Shown here: piece after piece, positions 16,732 to 25,639 of the stretch
Position numbering within the stretch: the stretch's first letter is position 1
Layout: every line of letters starts with the position of its first letter
Origin: Methanobacteriota archaeon
GTDB taxonomy: Archaea; Halobacteriota; Methanosarcinia; Methanosarcinales; Methanosarcinaceae
NCBI GenBank assembly: GCA_023399215.1
Contig: JAEWQJ010000011.1
Location: forward strand, 124,001-188,000
DNA length: 64,000 bases
Direction: 5' to 3'
The notes under the pieces: model-generated
Seen by the model: only the letters and a program-made list of their open reading frames with translations
Database searches by the model: none
Told to the model about the DNA's origin: nothing
Position numbers and translations under genes: made by a program

Positions 16732-16872
16732 TTACTCTATTTTCTTTGGTTTCTTATCGTGCTCAATTTCCGGCTCCGGATGAGGTATCGGCTCAGGTGG
16801 AGGAGCAGGTTCAGGCTCAGGTTCAGGTATCGGTTCAGGCTGGAAAGATGGTTCTTTGTCTTTTTCTGGCAA
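16732..16872 (-). CDS. Pro-Glu repeat peptide, first gene of TIR group
   Basis: 46 aa from a TTG start at 16872, chosen because AAAGGGGG ends eight bases upstream; the longer in-frame reading to 16968 has no SD. The protein is mostly PEPEP repeats (PEPIPEPEPEPAPPPEPIPHPEPEIE) with charged ends. Such stretches are extended and stiff and often act as spacers. It ends 21 bp before the TIR gene. No function can be named; it could also be a TonB-like linker relic. Confidence 0.45.
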   Translation of the reverse strand: MPEKDKEPSFQPEPIPEPEPEPAPPPEPIPHPEPEIEHDKKPKKIE

Positions 16873-16972
16873 AAATAAATCCCCCTTTATAATAATAACT
16901 TCTCCTCTATAAGTACTATAACTTTCAAGGAATTTACTTTCTAAATTACTTGTTGACAGAAATAGCATCTAA

Positions 16973-17206
16973 TCTGAAAAATTCTCCTTATATGCACGCC
17001 TGCGGGATTTAGATACCTCAGACTTTTACGACCTGATAAGCACCTTGCTGATTAAAAAACCAGAATCACATCAACTGGTCCTGGAATGGTTCAAAGAAAA
17101 AAAGGCATCAATGCCGAAAGTCGTAACAGATGACGATGTAGTCTCAATAAATGATGGGCTATTGTTTGAATACTGGGAAGTTCCTGAAATAGTGAGCGGG
17201 TTATAA
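16973..17206 (+). pseudogene. Coding relic without start codon
   Basis: 78 codons in one frame, coding-like (LRDLDTSDFYDLISTLL, then ESHQLVLEWFKEKKAS and VVTDDDVVSINDGLLFEYWEV), closed by TAA but with no ATG, GTG or TTG with an SD near its beginning. Probably the 3' part of a small gene cut at its 5' end. Family not recognised. It lies between the TIR group and thi4. Confidence 0.35.
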
Positions 17207-17505
17207 ACTTCTTTTTTTATTTCAGTTGAATACCTCGCAGCTTGCAAGCTGTCCGACAATTATTGTTAGTAATAAAAAAGTGCTATCTTCGCAAATGTCT
17301 CAGTTTTGAGGAAACTTTCTTCGAGTACATTCATCATCTATTTTTCCTTTCTACTCCACCGACTCCAACAACTTTAAAAGCAATGCCTATAATCAAAATG
17401 TGAATTTTCACGACGACAAATTGGGGTTTACAATTCCTGGTTTGTTCCTGATAAAGCCGGGCTATTCTTCCGGTTTTTAATTTAGAAGCTTTACGAGAGA
17501 TTAAA

Positions 17506-18288
17506 ATGGAACTTGACGAAGTCATAATCACACGGGCAATTTTTGATGAGTACTCTAAAACCTTCCTTGACTACACGGACGTTGATGTGGCACTTATAGG
17601 AGGAGGGCCTGCAAATCTGGTAGCTGCAAGGTATCTTGCAGAGGCAGGAGCAAAGGTTGCCATTTACGAACAAAAGTTATCGCTCGGGGGTGGCATGTGG
17701 GCTGGAGGCATGATGTTCCCGCGTATCGTTGTACAGGAAGAAGCCTGCCGCATCCTTGACGACTTCGGGATCAGGTATAAAGAGTACCAGCCCGGGTACT
17801 ATGTGGCGAATTCCGTAGAGTCCGTTGGGAAGCTTATTTCAGAGGCAACTTCAGCCGGAGCTGAGGTTTTCAACCTTGTGAGCTTTGAGGATGTAATGAT
17901 CCGGGAAAATGATAGAGTTACCGGAATCGTCATCAACTGGGGACCTGTCACGGCACAGCGTCTGCACGTCGATCCTCTCATGATCCGAACAAAACTCGTA
18001 ATTGACGGGACAGGGCATGAAGCGGTTGTATGTAATACAATTCTCAGGAAAATTCCCAATGCAAAAATCGGAAACCTCGGAAAGCTCGGAGAAAAACCTA
18101 TGTGGTCAGAGGTTGGCGAGCGCTTGGCTGTTGACGCAACCAAGGAAATTTATCCAGGTCTGATCGTTGCGGGCATGGCTGCAAATGCCGCAACTTGCTC
18201 TCCAAGAATGGGCCCAGTTTTCGGAGGCATGCTTCTCTCGGGAGAAAAGGCTGCAAAACTTGCCCTTGAAAAGCTTAAGGAACTCTGA
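17506..18288 (+). CDS. thi4: Thiazole synthase Thi4, sulfide-dependent archaeal type
   Basis: 260 aa. Makes the adenylated thiazole half of thiamin from NAD, glycine and sulfide. N-terminal FAD/NAD-type GGGPANLVAARYLAEAG (32-48), E55 at the end of the second strand, GGGMWAGGM, and C-terminal AANAATCSPRMGPVFGGMLLSG. In yeast Thi4 a cysteine gives up its sulfur in the segment aligned to QRLHVDP; here that position is H154, as in the M. jannaschii enzyme, so the protein should be catalytic and use free sulfide. ThiC for the pyrimidine half is encoded at 61060. SD GAGAG before the ATG. Confidence 0.9.
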   Translation: MELDEVIITRAIFDEYSKTFLDYTDVDVALIGGGPANLVAARYLAEAGAKVAIYEQKLSLGGGMWAGGMMFPRIVVQEEACRILDDFGIRYKEYQPGYYVANSVESVGKLISEATSAGAEVFNLVSFEDVMIRENDRVTGIVINWGPVTAQRLHVDPLMIRTKLVIDGTGHEAVVCNTILRKIPNAKIGNLGKLGEKPMWSEVGERLAVDATKEIYPGLIVAGMAANAATCSPRMGPVFGGMLLSGEKAAKLALEKLKEL

Positions 18289-18393
18289 TACCGATCCAGA
18301 AAGAACTTTTAGCCAGATTTTGTGCGTTTTGATAGCCGGAAAACAGAAGCTTTTCTTTTTCTGAGAAGAGTCTCCTGCCTTTTCCGGCAAAAA

Positions 18394-18403
18394 CTTTATA
18401 TAA
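18394..18403 (+). promoter_or_regulatory. TATA box of tRNA-His
   Basis: CTTTATATAA about 50 bp before the tRNA 5' end, consistent with a start near 18425 and a short 5' leader removed by RNase P. Confidence 0.6.
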
Positions 18404-18451
18404 AAAAACTCCTTCTATAGTTTGCTTCAATCTGAAGTACCAGATCCCCGT

Positions 18452-18525
18452 GGCCGGGGTAGGGTAGCGGCCATCCTGTGGCCCTGTGGAGGCTACGACC
18501 CGAGTTCGATTCTCGGTCCCGGCCC
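18452..18525 (+). tRNA. tRNA-His (GTG)
   Basis: Cloverleaf: acceptor GGCCGGG with CCCGGCC, D arm, anticodon stem TGGCC-CTGTGGA-GGCTA with GTG anticodon, T arm CCGAG-TTCGATT-CTCGG, discriminator C73. No intron and no encoded CCA. The base before G1 is T, so the G-1 that marks tRNA-His is not encoded and must be added after transcription (Thg1-type activity) opposite C73. Confidence 0.93.
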
Positions 18526-18715
18526 TAATTATTTTTTAAATTTTTGTTCTCTTATCTTTTAACAGACTATTTTGTTTCTGTGAAAGTGTTTTTTACTTTT
18601 TTATTCACTTAAATATATATCTTTCAACTGTTTTTACATCTGTAATTTACCTGTAACTTATATCTGACTGGACTGTATACATTCGACTATCAAGCAAATG
18701 GAAACAAGAATTTAC

Positions 18716-20425
18716 ATGAAAGCACTTATTATAGACGGCTATGTGGATGAACCTGCCTGTCTTGGGGTTCCTCCTTACCTTTCTCCTTATCCGCGTTATA
18801 TAGCAGGCGCTCTAAGAGAACGCGGGCTTTCCGAAACGGAAATTCACTATCTGACCATTGACACCCTGCGAGAAAACCCGCCCGGAGCAGGGGAACTTAC
18901 AGGGAAAGCGGACCTTGTTATCATTATAGCAGGCATGACGGTGCCAGGTAAATATCTTCGGGCTTCTCCAATTACACTCGGGGAAATCGAGACAATTTTC
19001 CGGACTGCACACGGGGTAAAAGTTATAGGCGGGCCTATCAGGCTCGGTTTCAGCGGCGAAGGCGGAAGGGCCGCAAAAGGTACTGAAAGCAGGATACACC
19101 TTTCAGGTGCAGTGCTTGCCAGAATGGACCTTGAAGCTTTTGTCTATGATCTTTTTAAGGACGGCGTTACCGGAAGTTCTCCTGCAAAACTCCGAAATCC
19201 TGAGGCTGTAGAGCAACGCTTCAGGACAACAGCCGAAATCGGACGCTGGGGGCCCAGGGGAGCTTTTTTGATCCGGCAGCACCCTGACTATCCTTATTGC
19301 ATGTGCGAGCTTGAGACCTACAGAGGTTGTGGCAGGCATGTTCACTGTTCTTTCTGTACAGAGCCCTTTTATGGGGCTTCCGACTATCGGCCCATAGACG
19401 ATGTAATTTCCGAAGCATCCGCCCTCTACTCACATGGAGCCCGCTACTTCAGGATCGGTAGGCAGCCGGATCTTTTTTCTTATCATGGCAAGGATGCTGG
19501 AGGACCTGTTCCTAAGCCTGATCCAATTGCTATTGAAAGGCTCTATAGAGGAATCCGAAACTCGGCTCCAGAGCTGTCTGTACTCCATATGGACAATGCA
19601 AACCCGATTACGCTTGCAACTTATCCTGAAGAATCTGAACAGATCCTGAAGACGATAATTAAATATCATACAGCAGGGGACGTGGCAGCTTTTGGGATGG
19701 AGAGTGCCGACAGGGCAGTAATTGAAGCCAATTCCCTTAAGGCAACCTCTGAAGAGGTCTTTGAAGCGATCAAACTTGTGAACAGGCTTGGGGCTGTTCG
19801 AGGAGCAAACGGACTTCCCGAAATCCTTCCAGGCATCAATTTCGTGCATGGGCTGATGGGCGAATCCAGGAAAACTTTCCAGCTTAATTATGATTTCCTG
19901 AAGGAAGTGCTAGATTCTGGATTGCTCCTGCGCAGGATCAATATTCGCCAGGTCATGGCTTTTCCCGGGACCCCTATGTACGGAAAAGACGAAGCTGCGA
20001 GGAAGCATAAAAAAATCTTTCTGGACTATAAGGAACGGGTAAGGAAGAATATTGACCTCCCAATGTTGCGGCGTGTTGTGCCTGAAGGTACCGTGCTCAG
20101 GGATGTAATGTGTGAGGTCCGGGAAAAAGGAATTACTTTTGGGAGGCAGCTTGGCTCATACCCATTGCTGGTTGGAATTCCTGCTTCTCTGCCTTTGCGG
20201 AAATTTACTGACGTTACGGTCACAGGACATGGAATGCGCTCGATTACTGGCATACCATATCCTCTGTCTATTAACACCGCTTCTCCCAATCTTATCCGGG
20301 AACTTCCCGGGCTTGGCAAGAAAGCTGCGGATTCAATAATTGCCGGAGTTCCCTATGTTGATAGAGACGACTTTCTCAGGCGTGTAAGTGACGGAAATAA
20401 TTTGGTTCGGTTTATTGATATTTAA
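18716..20425 (+). CDS. Radical SAM protein with C-terminal helix-hairpin-helix (MJ1487-like)
   Basis: 569 aa. Residues 1-150 resemble a Rossmann/B12-binding-like domain; the radical SAM core follows with cysteines in RGCGRHVHCSFCTEP. The spacing is C-x5-C-x2-C rather than the usual C-x3-C-x2-C. A later GGP-type strand and GMESADRAVIEAN fit the barrel. The C-terminus has a helix-hairpin-helix (LIRELPGLGKKAADSIIAG) that usually contacts DNA or RNA, so the substrate may be a nucleic acid or a bound macromolecule. It matches a family of methanogen radical SAM proteins without a proven reaction. An in-frame ATG at 18698 is also possible; MKALIIDGYVDEP looks like the natural start. Confidence 0.8.
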   Translation: MKALIIDGYVDEPACLGVPPYLSPYPRYIAGALRERGLSETEIHYLTIDTLRENPPGAGELTGKADLVIIIAGMTVPGKYLRASPITLGEIETIFRTAHGVKVIGGPIRLGFSGEGGRAAKGTESRIHLSGAVLARMDLEAFVYDLFKDGVTGSSPAKLRNPEAVEQRFRTTAEIGRWGPRGAFLIRQHPDYPYCMCELETYRGCGRHVHCSFCTEPFYGASDYRPIDDVISEASALYSHGARYFRIGRQPDLFSYHGKDAGGPVPKPDPIAIERLYRGIRNSAPELSVLHMDNANPITLATYPEESEQILKTIIKYHTAGDVAAFGMESADRAVIEANSLKATSEEVFEAIKLVNRLGAVRGANGLPEILPGINFVHGLMGESRKTFQLNYDFLKEVLDSGLLLRRINIRQVMAFPGTPMYGKDEAARKHKKIFLDYKERVRKNIDLPMLRRVVPEGTVLRDVMCEVREKGITFGRQLGSYPLLVGIPASLPLRKFTDVTVTGHGMRSITGIPYPLSINTASPNLIRELPGLGKKAADSIIAGVPYVDRDDFLRRVSDGNNLVRFIDI

Positions 20426-20731
20426 TACTTTGTTGTATTCGAGTTATTAAGTTTCAATACTTATAGAATCAGTCTACGTTTCCGGAGTTATCATTCATGC
20501 TACCTGATGCTGAATACTGAAGATTCATTATGCTGGATACTGAAGATTCGCAGCCTTTAGCATTACCGGGCTCAGGATTGCCAGGGTATCAGGTAGCTCT
20601 TTAAAGGGAGATGTTTTACATCCCGATTTTTTGAGATGTCTTTTGATCTTTCTTTTTGACAAACACTTATTTATCCAATCGGGAATCATTTTTACTTGGG
20701 ATTTCTAAGGGATTCTTTAAGGGGGGTTTTG

Positions 20732-20941
20732 TTGAGCGAAAGCGCGGAAAATTTATATAGAGTAAAAATTGCTCTTCAGCTCAGTTTCATTGTCTGGGTC
20801 ATGCTTGCGGTTTTCATTTTCTATGCTACGTTTGAGACAACGATCAAAATGTACGGCACTTTTTTGTTGCTGTTTACAATAATCATCTTTACTCCTTTTC
20901 TGCCGGATGGGACAGGTTATGATGAAGGCAAGCCTGAGTAA
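20732..20941 (+). CDS. Small membrane protein, two helices
   Basis: 69 aa from TTG at 20732, placed by GGGGGGT five bases upstream. Two membrane helices (about 14-36 and 40-58: LQLSFIVWVMLAVFIFYATF and YGTFLLLFTIIIFTPFL) with short charged ends. Not recognised. It faces the P-type ATPase gene end-on (56 bp gap). Confidence 0.6.
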   Translation: MSESAENLYRVKIALQLSFIVWVMLAVFIFYATFETTIKMYGTFLLLFTIIIFTPFLPDGTGYDEGKPE

Positions 20942-20996
20942 CTTCAAGATAAACCGGAGTTTCTCCTGTCAGTATAGCTGTCAGTACAGGTAGCTC

Positions 20997-23528
20997 TTAA
21001 AATTTTACTTTTTTATAAAAAATTCTCTTTATTACCTCAGCCGTAATGATATAAAGTCCTATTATGGTTCCAAGAATTAAAATGACCTGTAAAGGTAGGG
21101 GTTTGAAACCAAAGAGTGCTGCAAAAGGAATTAGCGGAAAAACAAGAGTCAGGACTACGATCAGCACAGTTGCTATCAGCAGGTACTTTCCTGGCCTGCT
21201 CTTGAAGAAAGGCTTTCGGCTTCGGATTACCAGCACTATCATTGATGCCGAAATAACGGATTCTATAAACCAGCCTGTTCTGAATTGTTCTATCATACCC
21301 GGCAGCAGGAGAAGCAGAGTACCGAAGGTCAGGTAATCGAAGACCGAACTGGTAAAGCCAAATACCATCATAAACTTGCGGATGAAATTTATGTCCCAGC
21401 GGTGTGGCTCTTCAACCAGTTCCTTGTCAACAGTATCCGTGGCTATAGTCATTTCCGGAAAATCAGTCAATAAATTGGTTAGCAGGATCTGTGTGGGCAG
21501 CAGGGGAAGAAAAGGCAGGAAAAGGGACGCTCCTGCCATGCTGAACATATTTCCAAAATTTGCACTGGTAGCCATGAAGACATACTTCAGGGTGTTGGCA
21601 AAGGTTTTTCTTCCGCCTTTGACACCTTCTACAAGTGCATCCAGGCTCTTTTCCATCAGCACAATTTGTGCAGCTTCTTTGGCGACATCTGCGGCGCTGT
21701 CAACTGAAATTCCTACATCGGCTGCATGAAGAGCAGATGCGTCATTAATACCGTCTCCCAGATACCCAACAACGTTCCCTCTCTTCTTGAGTGCAAGGAT
21801 GATACGTTCTTTCTGGTTCGGCTCTACTTCAGCAAAGATATCAATGTCATTTACTTTTCCTATAAGGGCCTCGCTTGTCATCTGATAAATTTCGCTTCCG
21901 GTTAGAATTCTTGAGGCTTTAAACCCTACCTCCTTACCAATACTGGTAGCTACAAGCCTGTTGTCTCCGGTAATTATTTTCAGAGAGATTCCAAGTTGCT
22001 CCATGTTTTCTATCGTTTTTGCAATGTCTGGTTTAAGTGGGTCAAAAAACAAGAGAAATCCGAGAAAGGTCATTTCCTTTTCCTGTTCTTTTTTGATTTT
22101 AGTCTGCTTGTTCATTTCCCTGTATGCAACACCGAGTGTTCGAAACTCTTTTTCGCTGAACTCCTTATATTGTTGCTCGATTTTTTCCTTGACCTCTGAA
22201 ATTTCTACAATTTTTCCAGGCTCTACTTCTGCTAAGGTGCAGACCTCAAGAATATTTGAGAGCGCACCTTTAGTGATCATCAGGCTATTATTCTCGTTTT
22301 TTGAGACAAGAACGCTTAATCGCCTGCGTATGAAATCATAGGGGATCTCGTCCAGGCTCTTATATTTTCCCATATCGAGCTTGTTATGTGCCAGGATTGC
22401 TCGGTCTATAGGGTTTTTAAAACCTTTCTGGTAATAGGCATTGAGACTGGCGTAAAGAAGGATTTTTTCACTCTGCCCTCCTTTTACATCCCGGATAGAA
22501 TGAAGCTGAAGTTCTCCTTCGGTCAGAGTTCCAGTTTTGTCGGAACATAGTAGATTCATGCTGCCGAGATTTTCAATAGAGGCCAGCCTCTTGACAATTA
22601 CTTTATTTTCCGCCATCTCTCTTGCGCCGTGAGAAAGGTTAACACTTATAATTGCAGGTAGAAGTTGTGGCGTAAGTCCGACGGCAAGCGCAAGGGAAAA
22701 AAGGAAAGAATCAAGAATCGGGCGCTGAAGATAAACATTGATTGCAAAGATTGCAATGACCATCAGCATGGTAACCTCCATCAAAAAATGGCCAAACTTT
22801 GCAATACCTCGTTCAAACTCCGTTTCTGGAGCACTGGTTCTTAACTCTTCAGATATCTTCCCAAACTCTGTTTTTTTCCCTGTAGTTACGACAAGTGCTT
22901 TTCCACTTCCGCTTTCCACACTGGTTCCCATCCAGAGGGAGTTTGTACGCTTTGCAAGAGGGGTTTCTGCGTTCAGGGTTTTTGTTGATTTTTCCACTGG
23001 GTAAGTCTCTCCAGTGAGAGTAGCTTCATTGACAAAAAGTCCCTTTGATTCCAGAATCAGGCAATCTGCAGGAACTATATCGCCTGCACCGAAGATTATT
23101 ACGTCCCCAGGTACTATTTGTTCTATAGGAACTTCCTTTTCTTCTCCATCTCTTACTACTGTTGCCTTCACCTCAACTGCACTGAGCAATTTTTCAAAGG
23201 CATCTGCAGCTCCTTTCTCTTGCCAGAAGCCAAGCAAACTGCTGATCAGGATGATGGTTATAATAATTACAGTATCTGTAACGTTTCCAAGAAAAAAAGA
23301 CAATCCGGCTGCAAAAAGCAAAATAAGAATAATCGGACTCTTAAACTGGGAAAGTAATATTTTAAGGGTATTTGAACTTTTTTTTGGTTTAAGGAGATTG
23401 GCACCATATTTTTTAAGGCGCTCACTACTTTCAGAGCTGCTCAATCCTTCGTTGGTTGTTTGGAACCTCTGGAGCATTTCTGGCACAGGAACGCTCCAGA
23501 ACTCAACGTTACTCTGGCCGTGCGTCAA
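20997..23528 (-). CDS. mgtA: Mg2+-transporting P-type ATPase (MgtA/MgtB-like)
   Basis: 843 aa. P-type ATPase type IIIB: N-terminal cytosolic part, TGE loop (LTGETYPVEK), phosphorylation site DKTGTLTEGEL, ATP-binding KGA (ITKGALSNI), hinge GDGINDASALHAADVGISVD, and ten helices with six after the hinge. Pumps Mg2+ inward in bacterial relatives; ion choice here is by similarity. TTG start chosen because AAGGAGAG lies six bases before. It is 34 bp after the 357-aa gene on the same strand, so the two may be one operon. A C-terminal KKVKF tail is basic. Confidence 0.88.
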   Translation of the reverse strand: MTHGQSNVEFWSVPVPEMLQRFQTTNEGLSSSESSERLKKYGANLLKPKKSSNTLKILLSQFKSPIILILLFAAGLSFFLGNVTDTVIIITIILISSLLGFWQEKGAADAFEKLLSAVEVKATVVRDGEEKEVPIEQIVPGDVIIFGAGDIVPADCLILESKGLFVNEATLTGETYPVEKSTKTLNAETPLAKRTNSLWMGTSVESGSGKALVVTTGKKTEFGKISEELRTSAPETEFERGIAKFGHFLMEVTMLMVIAIFAINVYLQRPILDSFLFSLALAVGLTPQLLPAIISVNLSHGAREMAENKVIVKRLASIENLGSMNLLCSDKTGTLTEGELQLHSIRDVKGGQSEKILLYASLNAYYQKGFKNPIDRAILAHNKLDMGKYKSLDEIPYDFIRRRLSVLVSKNENNSLMITKGALSNILEVCTLAEVEPGKIVEISEVKEKIEQQYKEFSEKEFRTLGVAYREMNKQTKIKKEQEKEMTFLGFLLFFDPLKPDIAKTIENMEQLGISLKIITGDNRLVATSIGKEVGFKASRILTGSEIYQMTSEALIGKVNDIDIFAEVEPNQKERIILALKKRGNVVGYLGDGINDASALHAADVGISVDSAADVAKEAAQIVLMEKSLDALVEGVKGGRKTFANTLKYVFMATSANFGNMFSMAGASLFLPFLPLLPTQILLTNLLTDFPEMTIATDTVDKELVEEPHRWDINFIRKFMMVFGFTSSVFDYLTFGTLLLLLPGMIEQFRTGWFIESVISASMIVLVIRSRKPFFKSRPGKYLLIATVLIVVLTLVFPLIPFAALFGFKPLPLQVILILGTIIGLYIITAEVIKRIFYKKVKF

Positions 23529-23562
23529 CAGGATCTCTCCTTGGTGCCTGCCTATCTTTTTT

Positions 23563-24636
23563 TCAAGCCTCCTTAACCCTCAGGAATGCAGCAAGTTCTT
23601 CTCCTTCCTTTCCAATAGTTGACAGGTCTCTCGAAATTTCCGACTTTTCAAGATATTTCTCTGTCCTTGTCCCCCCTGGCTCTTCAATTTTGATAGTAAT
23701 TTCCCCTTCAGTATATCCTTTTTCAAGGCATTCCTTTACCAGTCTTCCGTATATGGAAGCAATCAACTTCAGGCAGTCAAAAACTCTATTTTCTTCAATT
23801 ACGTTTTTCCCGTCAAGTGTGATATTGATAAGCCTTTTCGATCCCACAAATTCGGTGAAGAACCCCTTTAGCTTTGTTATGAACGAATCGACTGAGTCCC
23901 TGTTTAAGGCAGCAGCCAGTTCCTGGTCTCGTGTTATCTCGTAGTCCCTGTGCATAATCAGGAAAGTTTTCTCGTCCGAGGAGATAGTAAACTTATTTTC
24001 CCCATCCTTGTCTTCAAGCACGGTTTTCAGGCTATTTTTTTCATACTCAACGTTCTTTATATAAAAGTCGGACACATCGATTTTTTTTACTTTTTCTTCT
24101 CTGGATAGGATTCCACCTTTTGACCATATCGGCAAGGTCAGGTTTTGCAGGTCTTTTACCTTCAAGGTGTCCTGTGTGAAAAGCAGTTCAAACTCATACT
24201 GCAGGTTGTCAACAAAACCAACCTGCTTTCCCTTCAGCGTTTTATCCTCCATAAAGGCATAGCGCGCATTTTGGGCTCCATAGATGCTGTCTTCAAAAAA
24301 AGGGCTAAGAGCTGAGAGTATCCTTGTATCAAGCTGCTGCATTTCCATGAGGTCCAGTTTATTTTCACTGTCGATCTCAGCAAGTTTCTCATTTTTCTTT
24401 GCCAGCGCCACGCTTGAGGAGGTATCAAGAGTTTTCTCTTTGACCTCAAGAATCTCAGGTGTATCTATTCCGGCTACGCGGGTCTCAATACATTCCCTCA
24501 TTTCTTTCTCAAACAGGTCTATTTCTTGAATCATTTTTTCGAAGACTGCACGCCTTTCCTGGTTTTCATTTTTTATCGTGATAGCTGATTTTTCCAGAGG
24601 TATGACTTCCTTTGAAATCGCGATAAAATCCTGCAT
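23563..24636 (-). CDS. Unknown 357-aa protein in operon with Mg2+ ATPase
   Basis: Soluble, no signal peptide. The N-terminal third is helical and charged (EKMIQEIDLFEKEMREC, later KKNEKLAEIDSENKLDLMEMQQ, likely coiled coil); the rest is mixed alpha/beta with FTISSDEKTFLIMHRDYEI and LINITLDGKNVIEENRVFDCLKLIASIYGRLV. Not a family I recognise. It ends 34 bp before the ATPase gene, so a role in regulating or accompanying the pump is an inference from position only. The SD before the ATG is weak. Confidence 0.6.
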   Translation of the reverse strand: MQDFIAISKEVIPLEKSAITIKNENQERRAVFEKMIQEIDLFEKEMRECIETRVAGIDTPEILEVKEKTLDTSSSVALAKKNEKLAEIDSENKLDLMEMQQLDTRILSALSPFFEDSIYGAQNARYAFMEDKTLKGKQVGFVDNLQYEFELLFTQDTLKVKDLQNLTLPIWSKGGILSREEKVKKIDVSDFYIKNVEYEKNSLKTVLEDKDGENKFTISSDEKTFLIMHRDYEITRDQELAAALNRDSVDSFITKLKGFFTEFVGSKRLINITLDGKNVIEENRVFDCLKLIASIYGRLVKECLEKGYTEGEITIKIEEPGGTRTEKYLEKSEISRDLSTIGKEGEELAAFLRVKEA

Positions 24637-25639
24637 ATCCTGAATAAAGTCTCTCTGAACTGGAAATTCGGTAGAGTTCTGGAAAGTGTATCGAATTTTA
24701 AAACCCCCATTCTTTTCGCATAAAAAAGTGTTTTTATTTAATTATACGCTTTCCACACTTTAAGTTTGTCAGCTTTGATTTCAATAAAGATAACGTGGTT
24801 TCTTTCTCTCAGGAGTTTCTTTGCTTCCAGCCTTGAAGAGCCTCTGAAATGTCTTTCAAAATAAGACCTTTTGATTTCTAAATTTTCTACTCACTATATC
24901 TTGTATTTTCAGGCTTTTTCTTTTTAAACTCTATCACTACAAAATTTTTACACCGGATTCTAAAAAATCGCAACATTTCTACTCCACAATCTAAACAATT
25001 TTTCTTAATATACGTAAGATTCTTTTTTAACACTAATTAAATTTAATCATTCTATTCTGTCAGAAAGATTTATATCAGTTATCGTGTAATCTTAGCTATA
25101 TTATCATCCTAAGATAATATACTAAGATGTGTGTCCTGCATTAAAGTCAAAAGATTGCAGTCGGTGGAAATTTAGCTCACAACAAATTTTCATCTTTCGA
25201 TAGCGTGCACATGTCTGATGTTCAGAGCTGTCCAGTCAGCACTGATACAAAAACAGGATTATCACCTCCCTGAGCAGCAAGAACAGAGAGGTTAATACTT
25301 GCCGCACCAGGATCAAATGTTACCCCACTTCTACCAAAAACGATTTCGGAGAAGCGTTGGGTTTCTTGTCAACCGAACAGATATAAATAATATCAGTTTA
25401 ACTATATTGAGGGGGTTGGGTTGAGAAATAGGGGTAAAATATAATTTACAGTTACCAAACAGTATTAATTTATTTACATATCAAGTTTACAACTATCTCG
25501 ATATTGATATACTGTTTGTCGAAACCATTTAAATAGCTGGGATCTGCTATATCTTTCAACTTAAATAAATTATTAATAAAGATCTATTCAATGTTTAAAC
25601 TGGAAGAAAATTGGATATTTGCGGAATCTAGGTGAAAAT
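24637..25639. other. Intergenic region before the surface-protein genes
   Basis: About 1 kb. Mostly AT-rich. A gene-like patch of higher GC at about 25200-25375 is described separately as a relic. TATA-like stretches are present (GATTTATATCAG near 25069; ATTTAAATAG near 25528), the latter probably serving the surface-protein gene at 25640. Confidence 0.45.
25222..25368 (-). pseudogene. Short coding relic
   Basis: 48 codons between two stops on the minus strand, reading SEIVFGRSGVTFDPGAAS then INLSVLAAQGGDNPVFVSVL. Amino-acid use and codon third positions look coding, unlike the flanks, but there is no start. Probably the remnant of a secreted or extracellular protein gene. Family unknown. 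Confidence 0.25.

Noticed and set aside
17398..17412. Operator for Thi4 from the TGTGAATTTTCAC palindrome
   Set aside because: Too short and not found before thiC; chance match is likely.
23014..23622. 202-aa open frame on the plus strand
   Set aside because: Antisense to the P-type ATPase, whose motifs are intact.
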